A DNA stretch of 19,001 nt from CAYRGQ01 sp964444885 (GTDB lineage Bacteria; Bacteroidota; Bacteroidia; Sphingobacteriales; Sphingobacteriaceae), in the NCBI GenBank assembly GCA_964444885.1, contig CAYUIZ010000056.1, positions 1-19,001 of the forward strand, given 5' to 3'. Below the pieces are notes generated by a model. That model saw only the letters and a program-made list of their open reading frames with translations, searched no databases and was not told the origin of the DNA. This document shows, in pieces, positions 1-7,717 of this stretch; positions within the stretch are counted from its first letter, which is position 1; each line of letters opens with the position of its first letter. The translations under genes and the position numbers were made by a program.

Positions 1-95
1 AAGGAATAAAAAAAAGCAAGCAACATCAGGCAGGCCGTGCGGGCAACATGCACAGCTTGTTGTCGCGCCTCCGGTTTGTAAATGCTCATCATCAT
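1..95 (-). CDS. N-terminus of an exported protein, probably a SusC-like TonB-dependent receptor (partial)
   Basis: Reading leftwards from the ATG at 95, an open frame runs off the window edge. It starts with three consecutive Met codons, then a stretch with Lys and Arg (IYKPEARQQ), then a hydrophobic core (ACLMLLAFFYS). This is the layout of a Sec signal peptide with a long n-region, which is common in SusC-type TonB-dependent receptors of Sphingobacteriales. Only about 31 codons are visible, so the receptor identity is inferred from this signal and from the neighbourhood: a divergent LacI regulator, a GH67 alpha-glucuronidase and a matching operator upstream. It could be any other exported protein. 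A SusD partner would lie outside the window. Any of the three ATGs (95, 92, 89) could be the start. Confidence 0.5.
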   Translation of the reverse strand, partial: MMMSIYKPEARQQAVHVARTACLMLLAFFYS

Positions 96-173
96 ACTTA
101 TAGGGTTTATTGGTTAATTAATTTAGTTAATTGCTCTTTTCCCGTCCGATTGATACCGATTATTTCCCATCCA

Positions 174-208
174 TAATGCCAAAAAACCTTATTCCAACGT
201 TGGCATTA
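174..208. repeat. 9-bp inverted repeat overlapping the operator
   Basis: TAATGCCAA (174-182) is the exact reverse complement of TTGGCATTA (200-208). The right arm is half of the operator at 191-206, so the left arm acts as an extra ATGCCAA half-site 17 bases away. It may be a second weak binding site or simply a hairpin. Confidence 0.45.
191..206 (-). promoter_or_regulatory. LacI-type operator candidate upstream of the partial receptor gene
   Basis: Read leftwards the site is ATGCCAACGTTGGAAT, with a perfect CCAACGTTGG core and the central CG typical of LacI/GalR operators. It matches 14 of 16 positions of the site at 4811-4826 in front of xylB, so the two are probably bound by the same regulator. 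It lies about 95-110 bases upstream of the leftward start codon. Binding itself is inferred. Confidence 0.6.
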
Positions 209-328
209 ATGGCTTGAAAAAAACACCTATCCATCAACCCAATAGAAAAAATGGACAAGGTTTATAAGTCCTTCGGACACTTGGTTATTGCTAATCTGCT
301 GGTAAAGGTAGAAACAAAAATTAATTTA

Positions 329-342
329 TGCAACCGATTGCA
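329..342 (+). promoter_or_regulatory. LacI-type operator candidate upstream of lacI-1
   Basis: TGCAACCGATTGCA has 5-bp inverted arms (TGCAA/TTGCA) around a central CG, the usual architecture of a LacI/GalR operator. It differs from the ATGCCAACGTT sites, which suggests a different regulator. It overlaps the -33 region (ATTG, 337-340) of the candidate promoter whose -7 box is at 361-368, a good position for autorepression by the gene that follows. Confidence 0.55.
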
Positions 343-368
343 AAAAAAATATTTAATACCTATTTTAG
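337..368 (+). promoter_or_regulatory. Candidate Bacteroidota promoter of lacI-1
   Basis: TATTTTAG at 361-368 matches seven of eight positions of the TAnnTTTG -7 consensus, with ATTG as a -33 element 20 bases upstream inside the operator. This would give a leader of roughly 40 bases before the ATG at 415. Confidence 0.4.
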
Positions 369-414
369 CCGAACCATTTAACAAGCCTTGTTTTCAGTTA
401 AAGAAACGGACATA

Positions 415-1437
415 ATGAGTGATAAGAAAGAGGTAACTATATACGATATTGCTGCTAAACTCAATATTTCGGCAACTACTGTCAGCCGTGGGCTCAAAAA
501 CCACCCAGCCATTAAACAGGCCACCAAAGACAAAATATTTGCCCAAGCCGAACAAATGGGGTACCGATTTAATACCTTTGCACGCAATTTGAGGGTGAAA
601 AAGACATATACAATCGGTGTCATTGTGCCCCGTCTCAATAGTATGTTTATGTCCGGCGTCCTGGCCGGTATGGAGAAGGTTTCTAATGAGGCTGGATATG
701 ACTTAATCATCAGCCAATCGCTGGAAACAGTGGGCAAAGAAATCAAGAATGCTTCTACCATGTTCAATAGCCGCGTGGACGGACTACTGGTGTCATTAGC
801 CTATGACACGACCGATATCACCCATTTTAAGCAGTTTATTGACAGAAATATCCCGCTGATTTTTTTCGATCGGGTGTACGAACATCCGAATTGTCCCAAT
901 ATTATCATTAACAACTACCAGGCAGGGTACGAGATCACCGAGCACCTCATCAAGCAGGGATGTAGTCGCATCATGCACGTGACGGGCAACCGGAGCCGTA
1001 ATGTGTACGAGCGGCGTTATCGGGGGTACCGGGATGCTTTGGATGACCACGGTATCGAATATGATAAAGGACTGCTGGTGACCACGCAGCTGAGCACCGA
1101 AGATGGGGTACAGGCGGCGAGGGATATCCTGTCGATGGACAGGAAGCCGGATGCCATCTTCGTGGCCAATGATTCATGCGCGGTATCCTGCTTGAAGGAA
1201 CTGACGCGAAACGGTATGCGGGTTCCGGAAGACCTATTGATTGCCGGGTTCAACAACGACCCGATTGCTACGGTCGTTGAGCCCAACTTGACCACGATCG
1301 ACTACCATGGCCAGGAAATGGGAGAAGTGGCTGCCAAAACCCTGATCAACCTGCTGACCGAAGGGAGTGTCGAGCAGCACGCGGCCACCATTGTATTGCG
1401 CCATAAATTAATCATTCGCGAATCCACCCAGCGTTAA
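415..1437 (+). CDS. LacI/GalR-family transcriptional regulator (first copy)
   Basis: This is a 340-residue regulator of normal length for the family. The N-terminal helix-turn-helix is clear (VTIYDIAAKLNIS, then TTVSRGL, about residues 6-25), followed by the hinge helix with the conserved ARNL and then the sugar-binding-protein-like effector domain (starting near IGVIVPRLNSMF and ending near TTIDYHGQEMG). A TTG at 388 extends the frame, but the ATG at 415 puts the helix-turn-helix right at the N-terminus as in the family, so 415 is chosen. The gene is followed after 32 bases by the GH67 gene and was probably transcribed with it. It is divergent from a receptor-like gene. It probably controls xylan or aldouronate use, with the 329-342 site as a likely autoregulatory operator. 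The effector is unknown. Confidence 0.9.
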   Translation: MSDKKEVTIYDIAAKLNISATTVSRGLKNHPAIKQATKDKIFAQAEQMGYRFNTFARNLRVKKTYTIGVIVPRLNSMFMSGVLAGMEKVSNEAGYDLIISQSLETVGKEIKNASTMFNSRVDGLLVSLAYDTTDITHFKQFIDRNIPLIFFDRVYEHPNCPNIIINNYQAGYEITEHLIKQGCSRIMHVTGNRSRNVYERRYRGYRDALDDHGIEYDKGLLVTTQLSTEDGVQAARDILSMDRKPDAIFVANDSCAVSCLKELTRNGMRVPEDLLIAGFNNDPIATVVEPNLTTIDYHGQEMGEVAAKTLINLLTEGSVEQHAATIVLRHKLIIRESTQR

Positions 1438-1469
1438 AACACACCAAAGTATAACTAACCTCATTGATT

Positions 1470-3629
1470 ATGAAAAGCCCGTTACGATACGTCCTTTTAT
1501 TTATTATTGCCCTGGCGTTTTCGCCTTATTCCTACGCCCAATCAGGTTATCGGCTATGGCTGGATTACCGGGCCGTGGCCCAGGAGGTGGCGGATACCTA
1601 TAAGAAGCAGTTGTCTACACTTGTTTTTCCGGTCACGGGCGGCACCGATAGCGTTGCCCGCCACGAGTTGCTGCTTGCCATGCGCGGTATCGCGGGCTTT
1701 GAGCCCCGCGAGGCAGACAATACGGACGGGGAGGGTGCCCTGATAGTGGGCACGCCCGGTAGCCTTGCCCCGTGGGGTGATCAGCGCCTGTTCCAGTCGT
1801 TGGAGGAATTAGGCGACGAGGGCTATCGAATCCAACAAACGACGGTAAGCGGGAGCCCGGCGATTGCCATTCTTGCCAACACGGATATTGGTGTGCTTTA
1901 CGGGGTGTACGCATTCATTGGGCAGATGCAATCAGGCCGGGATTTGGCCCGGTTGGCGATCGCCTCCAGCCCGAAGATAGACTTCCGGTTACTCAACCAT
2001 TGGGACAACCTGGATCGTACCATTGAGCGGGGTTATGCCGGTTTTTCGCTTTGGGATTGGCATCGTCTCCCCGGGTACCGGGACCCGCGATATACCGACT
2101 ACGCCCGTGCCAATGCATCGGTTGGTATCAACGGCACGGTGATTAACAGCGTGAATACCAACGCGCTGTCCCTGACCGCCACTTACCTCGAAAAGGCGGC
2201 GGCCTTGGCCGACGTGTTCCGTCCTTATGGCATTAGGGTGTATTTGTCGGCCCGGTTCAGCGCTCCCATCGAGCTTGGCGGACTCCCTACGGCAGACCCG
2301 CTCGACGCCGGGGTGCAGCAATGGTGGGCAGACAAAGCTGACGAAATATACCGGTATATTCCCGATTTCGGGGGCTTCCTAGTCAAGGCCAATTCCGAAG
2401 GGCAGCCCGGCCCGCAGGATTATGGCAGGAGCCATGCCGACGGGGCTAACATGCTGGCGGACGCGCTTGGGCCCCACGGAGGGATCGTGATGTGGCGTGC
2501 ATTTGTCTACGAGGACTCCGTGCCGGAGGATCGCGCCAAACAGGCGTATAACGAATTCAAGCCCCTTGACGGCACGTTTCGCGATAACGTCATCGTGCAG
2601 GTTAAAAATGGCGCGATCGACTTCCAGCCACGCGAGCCATTCCACCCGCTGTTCGGGGCAATGCCCCAGTCGCAGCTTATGATGGAGTTCCAGATTACGC
2701 AAGAGTACCTTGGTTTCGCGACTCATTTGGTTTACCTCGGCACCTTGTTTGGTGAGGCCTTGCAGGCAGATACATACGCCAACGGAAAAAACTCAACCGT
2801 CGCGCGCGTAGTCGATGGCTCGTTGGATAATTACAGGCTAACGGCTATGGCAGGCGTGGCCAATACCGGTACGGATATCAACTGGACCGGACACCCATTC
2901 GCACAGGCGAATTGGTATGCTTATGGGCAATTCGCCTGGAACCCGGATGCGGATGCGGAAGCAATTGCCAGGGAATGGCTGCACCGGACATTTGGCAACG
3001 ACCCGATGCTGGTGGACGCGTTGCTGCCCGTGATGATGCGATCGCGCGAGTCCGCCGTTAACTACATGACTCCCTTAGGGCTTCACCACCTGATGGGCTG
3101 GGATCACCATTACGGTCCCGGGCCGTGGATCAAGGACAAGCAACGGGAAGATTGGACGTCCGTATATTACCACAAAGCGGATGCTAATGGCATTGGTTTC
3201 GATCGTACGGCAAGCGGGAGCGATGCCCTGGCCCAATATACGCCTGAAGTGAGGGCCATGTTTGAAAATCCGCACACCTGCCCGGACGAATTCCTGCTGT
3301 GGTTCCATCACCTGCCCTGGGATTTCACCATGAAATCCGGACGCACGCTATGGGATGAGCTGTGCCACCACTACTATGCCGGGGTAGATGAGGTGGCAGG
3401 TATGCAAGCCACCTGGGCGGCACAGCGGGGCAGGGTGGACGAAACCGTCTTCCGCGAAGTCAGCGATCTGCTTGCTATCCAATACGAGGAAGCATCGATA
3501 TGGCGAGACGCTTGCGTGCTGTACTTCCAGCAGTTTTCCAACCGCCCGATTCCGGAGGGGCTGCCCACTCCCGAACACCCACTGGAGTATTACGAACAAT
3601 TGCACTACCATTTCGTGCCGGGGATATGA
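1470..3629 (+). CDS. Periplasmic GH67 alpha-glucuronidase
   Basis: A 719-residue glycoside hydrolase family 67 enzyme. It removes 4-O-methyl-D-glucuronic acid from the non-reducing-end xylose of aldouronic acids released from glucuronoxylan. Residues 1-23 form a Sec signal peptide (YVLLFIIALAF, cleavage near SYA/Q), so it should act in the periplasm. An N-terminal beta-rich domain precedes the TIM barrel. The family's catalytic residues can be placed by alignment from memory with the Cellvibrio and Geobacillus enzymes: the acid Glu310 in KANSEGQPG, and the base pair Asp384 (GAIDFQPREP) and Glu412 (ITQEYLG), with the expected spacing of 74 and 28 residues. The C-terminal helical domain is complete, including WDHHYGPGPW. 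TTG at 1464 is possible, but ATG 1470 gives the better signal peptide. The gene follows lacI-1 by 32 bases and converges with the second lacI gene. Confidence 0.95.
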   Translation: MKSPLRYVLLFIIALAFSPYSYAQSGYRLWLDYRAVAQEVADTYKKQLSTLVFPVTGGTDSVARHELLLAMRGIAGFEPREADNTDGEGALIVGTPGSLAPWGDQRLFQSLEELGDEGYRIQQTTVSGSPAIAILANTDIGVLYGVYAFIGQMQSGRDLARLAIASSPKIDFRLLNHWDNLDRTIERGYAGFSLWDWHRLPGYRDPRYTDYARANASVGINGTVINSVNTNALSLTATYLEKAAALADVFRPYGIRVYLSARFSAPIELGGLPTADPLDAGVQQWWADKADEIYRYIPDFGGFLVKANSEGQPGPQDYGRSHADGANMLADALGPHGGIVMWRAFVYEDSVPEDRAKQAYNEFKPLDGTFRDNVIVQVKNGAIDFQPREPFHPLFGAMPQSQLMMEFQITQEYLGFATHLVYLGTLFGEALQADTYANGKNSTVARVVDGSLDNYRLTAMAGVANTGTDINWTGHPFAQANWYAYGQFAWNPDADAEAIAREWLHRTFGNDPMLVDALLPVMMRSRESAVNYMTPLGLHHLMGWDHHYGPGPWIKDKQREDWTSVYYHKADANGIGFDRTASGSDALAQYTPEVRAMFENPHTCPDEFLLWFHHLPWDFTMKSGRTLWDELCHHYYAGVDEVAGMQATWAAQRGRVDETVFREVSDLLAIQYEEASIWRDACVLYFQQFSNRPIPEGLPTPEHPLEYYEQLHYHFVPGI

Positions 3630-3713
3630 TTGCTGTTGTTTGGCGGTGCTTTGGCCAAGTAAGCGCATCGTCCTGTTCGTAGCCAGTAGGCGAATGGGAA
3701 AGGGATGGGCCTG

Positions 3714-4730
3714 CTACCGCGCCGAACTCTCCCGGATAAGCAGCTCGGGTTGCAGCACGATTTTCTCGGGGCGGTGTTTGTAGTAGTCTCCCTTTTTCAA
3801 TAGCTTGAGGAACAGTCGCGCTACCTCCTCGCCCATTTCCACGGTGCGTTGGTCTACGGTTGAAATAGAGGGGCTGACCAGATCGGTAAAGGCTTCGTTG
3901 GCAAAGCCCACCACACCGACCTCCTCGGGGATACGTTTGCCCGCGGCTTTCAGGGCTTGGACGACCCCCATGGCCGTAAAATCCTCGAGGGTAAATACAG
4001 CGTCAAAATCGACGCCATCTGCCAGCAGTTGCCGGATGCACGCCCGCCCGAATTCAATCGAAAAATCGCCACGGATCACCAGCCGGTCGTCCCAGGGTAT
4101 GCCATGCTCGGCCAAGGCGTCTTGGTAACCACGCAGCCGCTCGGTGAAAATATTGACATTGCGCGATTCGTTGATATGCACGATGCGGCGATAGCCGGCT
4201 TGGATGAGGTGCTCCGTGGCCATAAAACCCCCGCGATAGTCGTCAATGGTGACTGACGGCACATCAATGCCCTGTGGCACGCGGTCGAAAAACGCGAGGG
4301 GAATGTTGCGCTTCTTCACGTCGGTAAACGCGCCCGCTTGCTCGGTTTGCAACGAGATGGAAGCAATAATGCCGTCAACACGCGTACGCAGAAAGGTCTC
4401 AATGCCGTTGGCTTCTTGCTGGGCTGATTCTTGGGACTGGTACAGGAGGATGCTATAGCCGTTTTCGTTCATTACGCTTTCGATGCCGTGCACGACCGAA
4501 CTGAAGAAGCTGACATCGAGCCGGGGCACGAGCACCCCGATGATTCTGGTTTTGCCGGAGCGGAGTGACGAAGCGAGCTTGTTGGGGCGGTAGCCCAGGC
4601 GGTCGGCCGTTTCGCGCACCGCTTGCTTGGTCGATGCCTTGATCGCGGGATGGTCATTCAGTGCGCGGGCCACCGTCGAAAAGGTGATGCCCAGCTCCTG
4701 GGCAATATCGCGTATGGTGACTTTCTTCAA
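3714..4730 (-). CDS. LacI/GalR-family transcriptional regulator (second copy), likely xylose operon regulator
   Basis: A 338-residue LacI-family protein. The helix-turn-helix lies at residues 4-24 (VTIRDIAQELGIT, then STVARAL), the hinge contains ASSL, and the effector-binding domain starts at IGVLVPRLD. It is clearly a paralogue of the regulator at 415-1437, sharing NHPAIK/DHPAIK, IGV.VPRL and QSQE/QSLE landmarks, but its recognition helix differs (FSTVAR against ATTVSR). No ATG starts the frame. TTG at 4730 puts KKVTIRD at the N-terminus, while upstream in-frame codons offer only ATT or CTG before a TAG at 4766. The gene is divergent from xylB-xylA and separated from it by 122 bases holding two palindromes, the standard arrangement for a local repressor. 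Xylose or xylulose as effector is inferred. Confidence 0.9.
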   Translation of the reverse strand: MKKVTIRDIAQELGITFSTVARALNDHPAIKASTKQAVRETADRLGYRPNKLASSLRSGKTRIIGVLVPRLDVSFFSSVVHGIESVMNENGYSILLYQSQESAQQEANGIETFLRTRVDGIIASISLQTEQAGAFTDVKKRNIPLAFFDRVPQGIDVPSVTIDDYRGGFMATEHLIQAGYRRIVHINESRNVNIFTERLRGYQDALAEHGIPWDDRLVIRGDFSIEFGRACIRQLLADGVDFDAVFTLEDFTAMGVVQALKAAGKRIPEEVGVVGFANEAFTDLVSPSISTVDQRTVEMGEEVARLFLKLLKKGDYYKHRPEKIVLQPELLIRESSAR

Positions 4731-4747
4731 AATAAGTTTGGGGGTTT

Positions 4748-4763
4748 CTGGAAAAATTTCCAG
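4748..4763 (-). promoter_or_regulatory. Palindrome just downstream of the lacI-2 -7 box
   Basis: CTGGAAAAATTTCCAG has perfect 7-bp arms around AA. On the minus strand it directly follows a candidate -7 box (TATTTTAG, 4771-4764) and precedes the TTG start by about 17 bases. An operator here would overlap or follow the start site of lacI-2, consistent with autoregulation. It lacks the central CG of classic LacI operators, so a 5'-leader hairpin is an alternative. Confidence 0.4.
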
Positions 4764-4771
4764 CTAAAATA
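4764..4771 (-). promoter_or_regulatory. Candidate -7 box of lacI-2
   Basis: On the minus strand this reads TATTTTAG, seven of eight against TAnnTTTG and identical to the candidate -7 box of lacI-1 (361-368). No good -33 element was found at the right distance. Confidence 0.35.
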
Positions 4772-4780
4772 GCGATCTGT

Positions 4781-4811
4781 TTTGAAAGTCCCGAATTATC
4801 GCCTATATTTA
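4781..4811 (+). promoter_or_regulatory. Candidate xylBA promoter
   Basis: TTTG (4781-4784) is followed after 19 bases by TATATTTA (4804-4811), which matches the Bacteroidota -33/-7 architecture (TTTG, 19-21 bases, TAnnTTTG) at all but one position. The predicted start of transcription falls near 4816, inside the operator at 4811-4826. Confidence 0.6.
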
Positions 4812-4826
4812 TGCCAACGTTAGCAT
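4811..4826 (+). promoter_or_regulatory. LacI-type operator of the xylBA operon
   Basis: ATGCCAACGTTAGCAT is palindromic except for one pair (C/A) and centred on AACGTT, the classic LacI/GalR architecture. It overlaps the end of the -7 box and the predicted transcription start of xylB, a repressor position. It matches the site at 191-206 (read leftwards) at 14 of 16 bases. The divergent LacI-family gene next to it is the obvious candidate for the binding protein. Confidence 0.65.
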
Positions 4827-4852
4827 AACCATTTTTTTTAACCTACGTAGCT

Positions 4853-6331
4853 ATGCTGTTATTAGGGATTGATATAGGAACCTCGTCCATCAAGGTATCG
4901 GTAGTGGACGCCGATACGCAACGCGCGGTAGCTTCGGCGCGCTATCCGGAAGACCGGGAGAATGACATCACGGTACAGGCGCCGGGATGGGCCGAGCAGT
5001 CCCCCGACATGTGGTGGGACCAGACGAAGAAGGCCGTCCGCAGGGTGGTGGATACGGGGGATTTCGACCCGAACGATATTGGAGCCATTGGGATAGCCTA
5101 CCAAATGCATGGACTGGTCGTCATTGACGAACAGGGGGACGTGCTGCGCGACTCGATAATCTGGTGCGATAGCCGCGCGGTAGCGATCGGTGACGCAGCG
5201 TTTGACCGAATCGGCCACGAGCATGCGTTGGCACACCTGCTCAATTCGCCCGGCAATTTCACGGCATCCAAATGGGCATGGGTGAAGGCCAACGAACCCG
5301 GCGTGTATGCCAAAGCCCACAAAATCATGCTTCCGGGCGATTTTATTGCTTTTCGGCTCACAGGCGACTACACCACCAGCGTTTCCGCGCTTTCTGAGGG
5401 CGTTTTTTGGGATTTCAAGCGTAAGGAAATATCGCGCGACGTGTTGCAGCATTTCGGGTTTGACGACGCCGTTTTCCCGGCTATACACCCCGTGTTTGGT
5501 GAGCACGGGCATTTGCACGCCTCCGTGGCGGCCGATTTGGGGCTAAAGCCAGGGATTCCTGTTAGCTACAAAGCCGGCGATCAACCCAACAACGCGTTGT
5601 CGCTCAATGTGTTCAATCCCGGTGAAGTTGCCGCTACGGCAGGTACCTCGGGTGTTATTTACGCCGTTAGCGACCAGCTGGTTTACGACCAACAATCACG
5701 CATCAATACCTTTGCCCATGTGAATTACGATGCGGAAACGCCGCGTACTGGTGTGCTGTTGTGCATTAACGGGACAGGCATACTCAACCGTTGGGTGAAA
5801 GAGCAATTCGGGCAAGGCATCAGCTACGATCAGATGACCGGGCTGGCCTCGGAAGTCAAACCCGGGAGCGACGGTCTTCAAATCCTGCCTTTCGGCAATG
5901 GTGCGGAACGGTTCTTGGGCAATAAAATCCTGGGCGCGCAGTTCCTCGGGCTCGACCTCAATACCCATCAGCGGGCGCAGGTATTTCGTGCGGCGCAGGA
6001 AGGAATCGCGTACGCGTTCCGATACGGGCTGGACATCATCCGCGAAAATGGAAGCCATCCCACCGTCATCCGCGCGGGGCGCGCCAACATGTTCCTGAGC
6101 CGGCTGTTCAGCCAGATTTTTGTCGACGTCACGGGCGTGCCTGTCGAGCTATACGAAAACGACGGTAGTGTCGGCGCGGCGCTTGGTGCGGGCATTGGCG
6201 CGGGTGTGTTTGCCGCGCCGGAGGAAGCCTTCGCGCAGCTGGAAGTGCTCGAGACGGTCGAGCCCCGCTCGTCTCAGGCCTATGAGCCCTTGTATCAAGC
6301 ATGGAAGGAAACCCTCGACCGCCAATTGTAA
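4853..6331 (+). CDS. xylB: Xylulokinase
   Basis: A 492-residue FGGY-family sugar kinase that phosphorylates D-xylulose to xylulose 5-phosphate in the cytoplasm, the second step of the isomerase pathway. Visible motifs are the N-terminal phosphate-binding loop GIDIGTSSIK (5-14), the GWAEQSPDMWW motif of xylulokinases, QMHG (84-87) at the sugar site, WCDSRA, and the probable catalytic base Asp243 in KAGDQPNNA, followed by ATAGTSGVIY in the second ATPase lobe and the C-terminal GGxxxx-like segment (SVGAALGAG). Length and motifs are complete. The start ATG is the first codon of the frame next to the conserved N-terminus. It is the first gene of xylBA, 38 bases ahead of xylA, under a promoter that overlaps a LacI-type operator. 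Confidence 0.95.
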   Translation: MLLLGIDIGTSSIKVSVVDADTQRAVASARYPEDRENDITVQAPGWAEQSPDMWWDQTKKAVRRVVDTGDFDPNDIGAIGIAYQMHGLVVIDEQGDVLRDSIIWCDSRAVAIGDAAFDRIGHEHALAHLLNSPGNFTASKWAWVKANEPGVYAKAHKIMLPGDFIAFRLTGDYTTSVSALSEGVFWDFKRKEISRDVLQHFGFDDAVFPAIHPVFGEHGHLHASVAADLGLKPGIPVSYKAGDQPNNALSLNVFNPGEVAATAGTSGVIYAVSDQLVYDQQSRINTFAHVNYDAETPRTGVLLCINGTGILNRWVKEQFGQGISYDQMTGLASEVKPGSDGLQILPFGNGAERFLGNKILGAQFLGLDLNTHQRAQVFRAAQEGIAYAFRYGLDIIRENGSHPTVIRAGRANMFLSRLFSQIFVDVTGVPVELYENDGSVGAALGAGIGAGVFAAPEEAFAQLEVLETVEPRSSQAYEPLYQAWKETLDRQL

Positions 6332-6369
6332 ACAATCATTAGTTTTTACATATTCAAATTCATTACGAC

Positions 6370-7701
6370 ATGTCATCAGTACTAATCGGAGAAAAAGAAT
6401 ACTTCAAAGGGATCGGCAAGATTGCCTATGAAGGTCCGGAATCAGACAACCCGCTGGCTTATCGCTGGTATGACGAAAACCGCATTGTGGCCGGTAAAAC
6501 CATGAAAGAGCATTTGCGTTTTGCGACGGCTTATTGGCATTCGTTTAACGGCAACGGTTCGGATCCCTTTGGCGGGCCTACCTTGTTTTTTCCTTGGGAT
6601 GAGCATACGGATGTAATCCAACGCGCCAAGGACAAGATGGACGCTGCTTTTGAGTTTTTCACTAAAATCGGTTTTCCCTACTACTGTTTCCACGACGTGG
6701 ATGTGGTCGACTACGGGAATGACGTAGCGGAAAACGAGCGCAGGCTACAGACCCTGGTCGAGTACGCCAAGGAAAAGCAAGCCGCCACAGGCATCAAGTT
6801 GCTATGGGGCACCGCCAACCTGTTTTCGCACCAACGCTACATGAACGGTGCGGCCACCAACCCTGATTTTAACGTGTTGGCCCACGGCGGCGCCCAAATC
6901 AAAGCCGCGCTCGACGCCACGATCGCCCTCGGGGGCGAAAACTACGTGTTCTGGGGTGGGCGCGAAGGCTACATGACCTTGCTGAACACCGATATGAAGC
7001 GTGAGCAGGAACATTTGGCGCGTGTATTGCACTTGGCGAAGGACTACGCCCGCGGACAAGGCTTCAAGGGAACATTCTTTATCGAGCCCAAGCCCTGCGA
7101 GCCCACGAAGCACCAGTACGACTACGATTCCGCAACGGTCATCAGCTTCCTGCGCCAGTACGATTTGCTGGACGATTTCAAATTGAACCTCGAAGTCAAC
7201 CACGCCACGCTGGCTGGGCACACCTTCCAGCACGAATTGCAGGTGGCAGCGGATGCAGGCTTGCTCGGCTCCATCGATGCCAACCGCGGCGACTACCAAA
7301 ACGGATGGGATACCGACCAATTCCCCAACAACATCAACGAACTGGTCGAATGCATGCTCATCATCCTGGAAGCGAATGGCTTTGCGGGAGGCGGTGTCAA
7401 CTTTGACGCCAAGGTACGGCGCAATTCCACCGATCGCGAAGACCTGTTCTACGCGCATATCGGCGGTGCCGATACCTTTGCCCGTGCCTTGGTGGCGGCG
7501 GACAATATCCTGCAAAAATCAGATTACCGCAAGATCAGGGCCGATCGCTACGCGTCCTTTGATAGCGGTAAAGGCAAGGAATTTGAAGACGGCAAGCTGA
7601 GCCTGGCAGACCTGCGCGACATCGCGGCTGCCGCAGGCGAACCAGCCACGACCAGCGGGCGGCAGGAATTCCTAGAAAATTTAGTGAATCGGTATATCTA
7701 A
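6370..7701 (+). CDS. xylA: Xylose isomerase
   Basis: A 443-residue class II xylose isomerase that interconverts D-xylose and D-xylulose with two divalent metals in the cytoplasm. Key residues are visible: catalytic His108 in CFHDVD with Asp111; metal ligand Glu239 and Lys241 in FIEPKPCEP; Glu275 and His278 in LNLEVNHATLAGH; Asp303, Asp308 and the following Asp residues in SIDANRGDYQNGWDTDQFP; and Asp346 in NFDAKVRR. The length (about 440) is usual for the long class II enzymes found in Bacteroidota. It follows xylB by 38 bases in the same operon and is followed by a strong terminator. No sugar transporter gene follows it in this window. Confidence 0.97.
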   Translation: MSSVLIGEKEYFKGIGKIAYEGPESDNPLAYRWYDENRIVAGKTMKEHLRFATAYWHSFNGNGSDPFGGPTLFFPWDEHTDVIQRAKDKMDAAFEFFTKIGFPYYCFHDVDVVDYGNDVAENERRLQTLVEYAKEKQAATGIKLLWGTANLFSHQRYMNGAATNPDFNVLAHGGAQIKAALDATIALGGENYVFWGGREGYMTLLNTDMKREQEHLARVLHLAKDYARGQGFKGTFFIEPKPCEPTKHQYDYDSATVISFLRQYDLLDDFKLNLEVNHATLAGHTFQHELQVAADAGLLGSIDANRGDYQNGWDTDQFPNNINELVECMLIILEANGFAGGGVNFDAKVRRNSTDREDLFYAHIGGADTFARALVAADNILQKSDYRKIRADRYASFDSGKGKEFEDGKLSLADLRDIAAAAGEPATTSGRQEFLENLVNRYI

Positions 7702-7717
7702 GCCGCTCACCTACCAC

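Larger units (their letters stand above)
96..414. other. Divergent regulatory region between the partial receptor gene and lacI-1
   Basis: This gene-free, AT-rich stretch of 319 bases holds two palindromic operator candidates (191-206 and 329-342), an inverted repeat that brings a second half-site near the first operator (174-182 with 200-208), and a candidate promoter for the rightward lacI gene (361-368 as the -7 box). No convincing -7 box was found for the leftward gene. I see no RNA gene or coding frame in it. Confidence 0.6.

Noticed and set aside
3630..3713. A terminator between the convergent GH67 and lacI-2 genes
   Set aside because: No stable hairpin with a T tract could be found by eye in these 84 bases.
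6340..6347. TAGTTTTT as a separate -7 box of xylA
   Set aside because: It matches seven of eight, but no -33 element lies at the right distance and the 38-base spacing to xylB argues for one operon.
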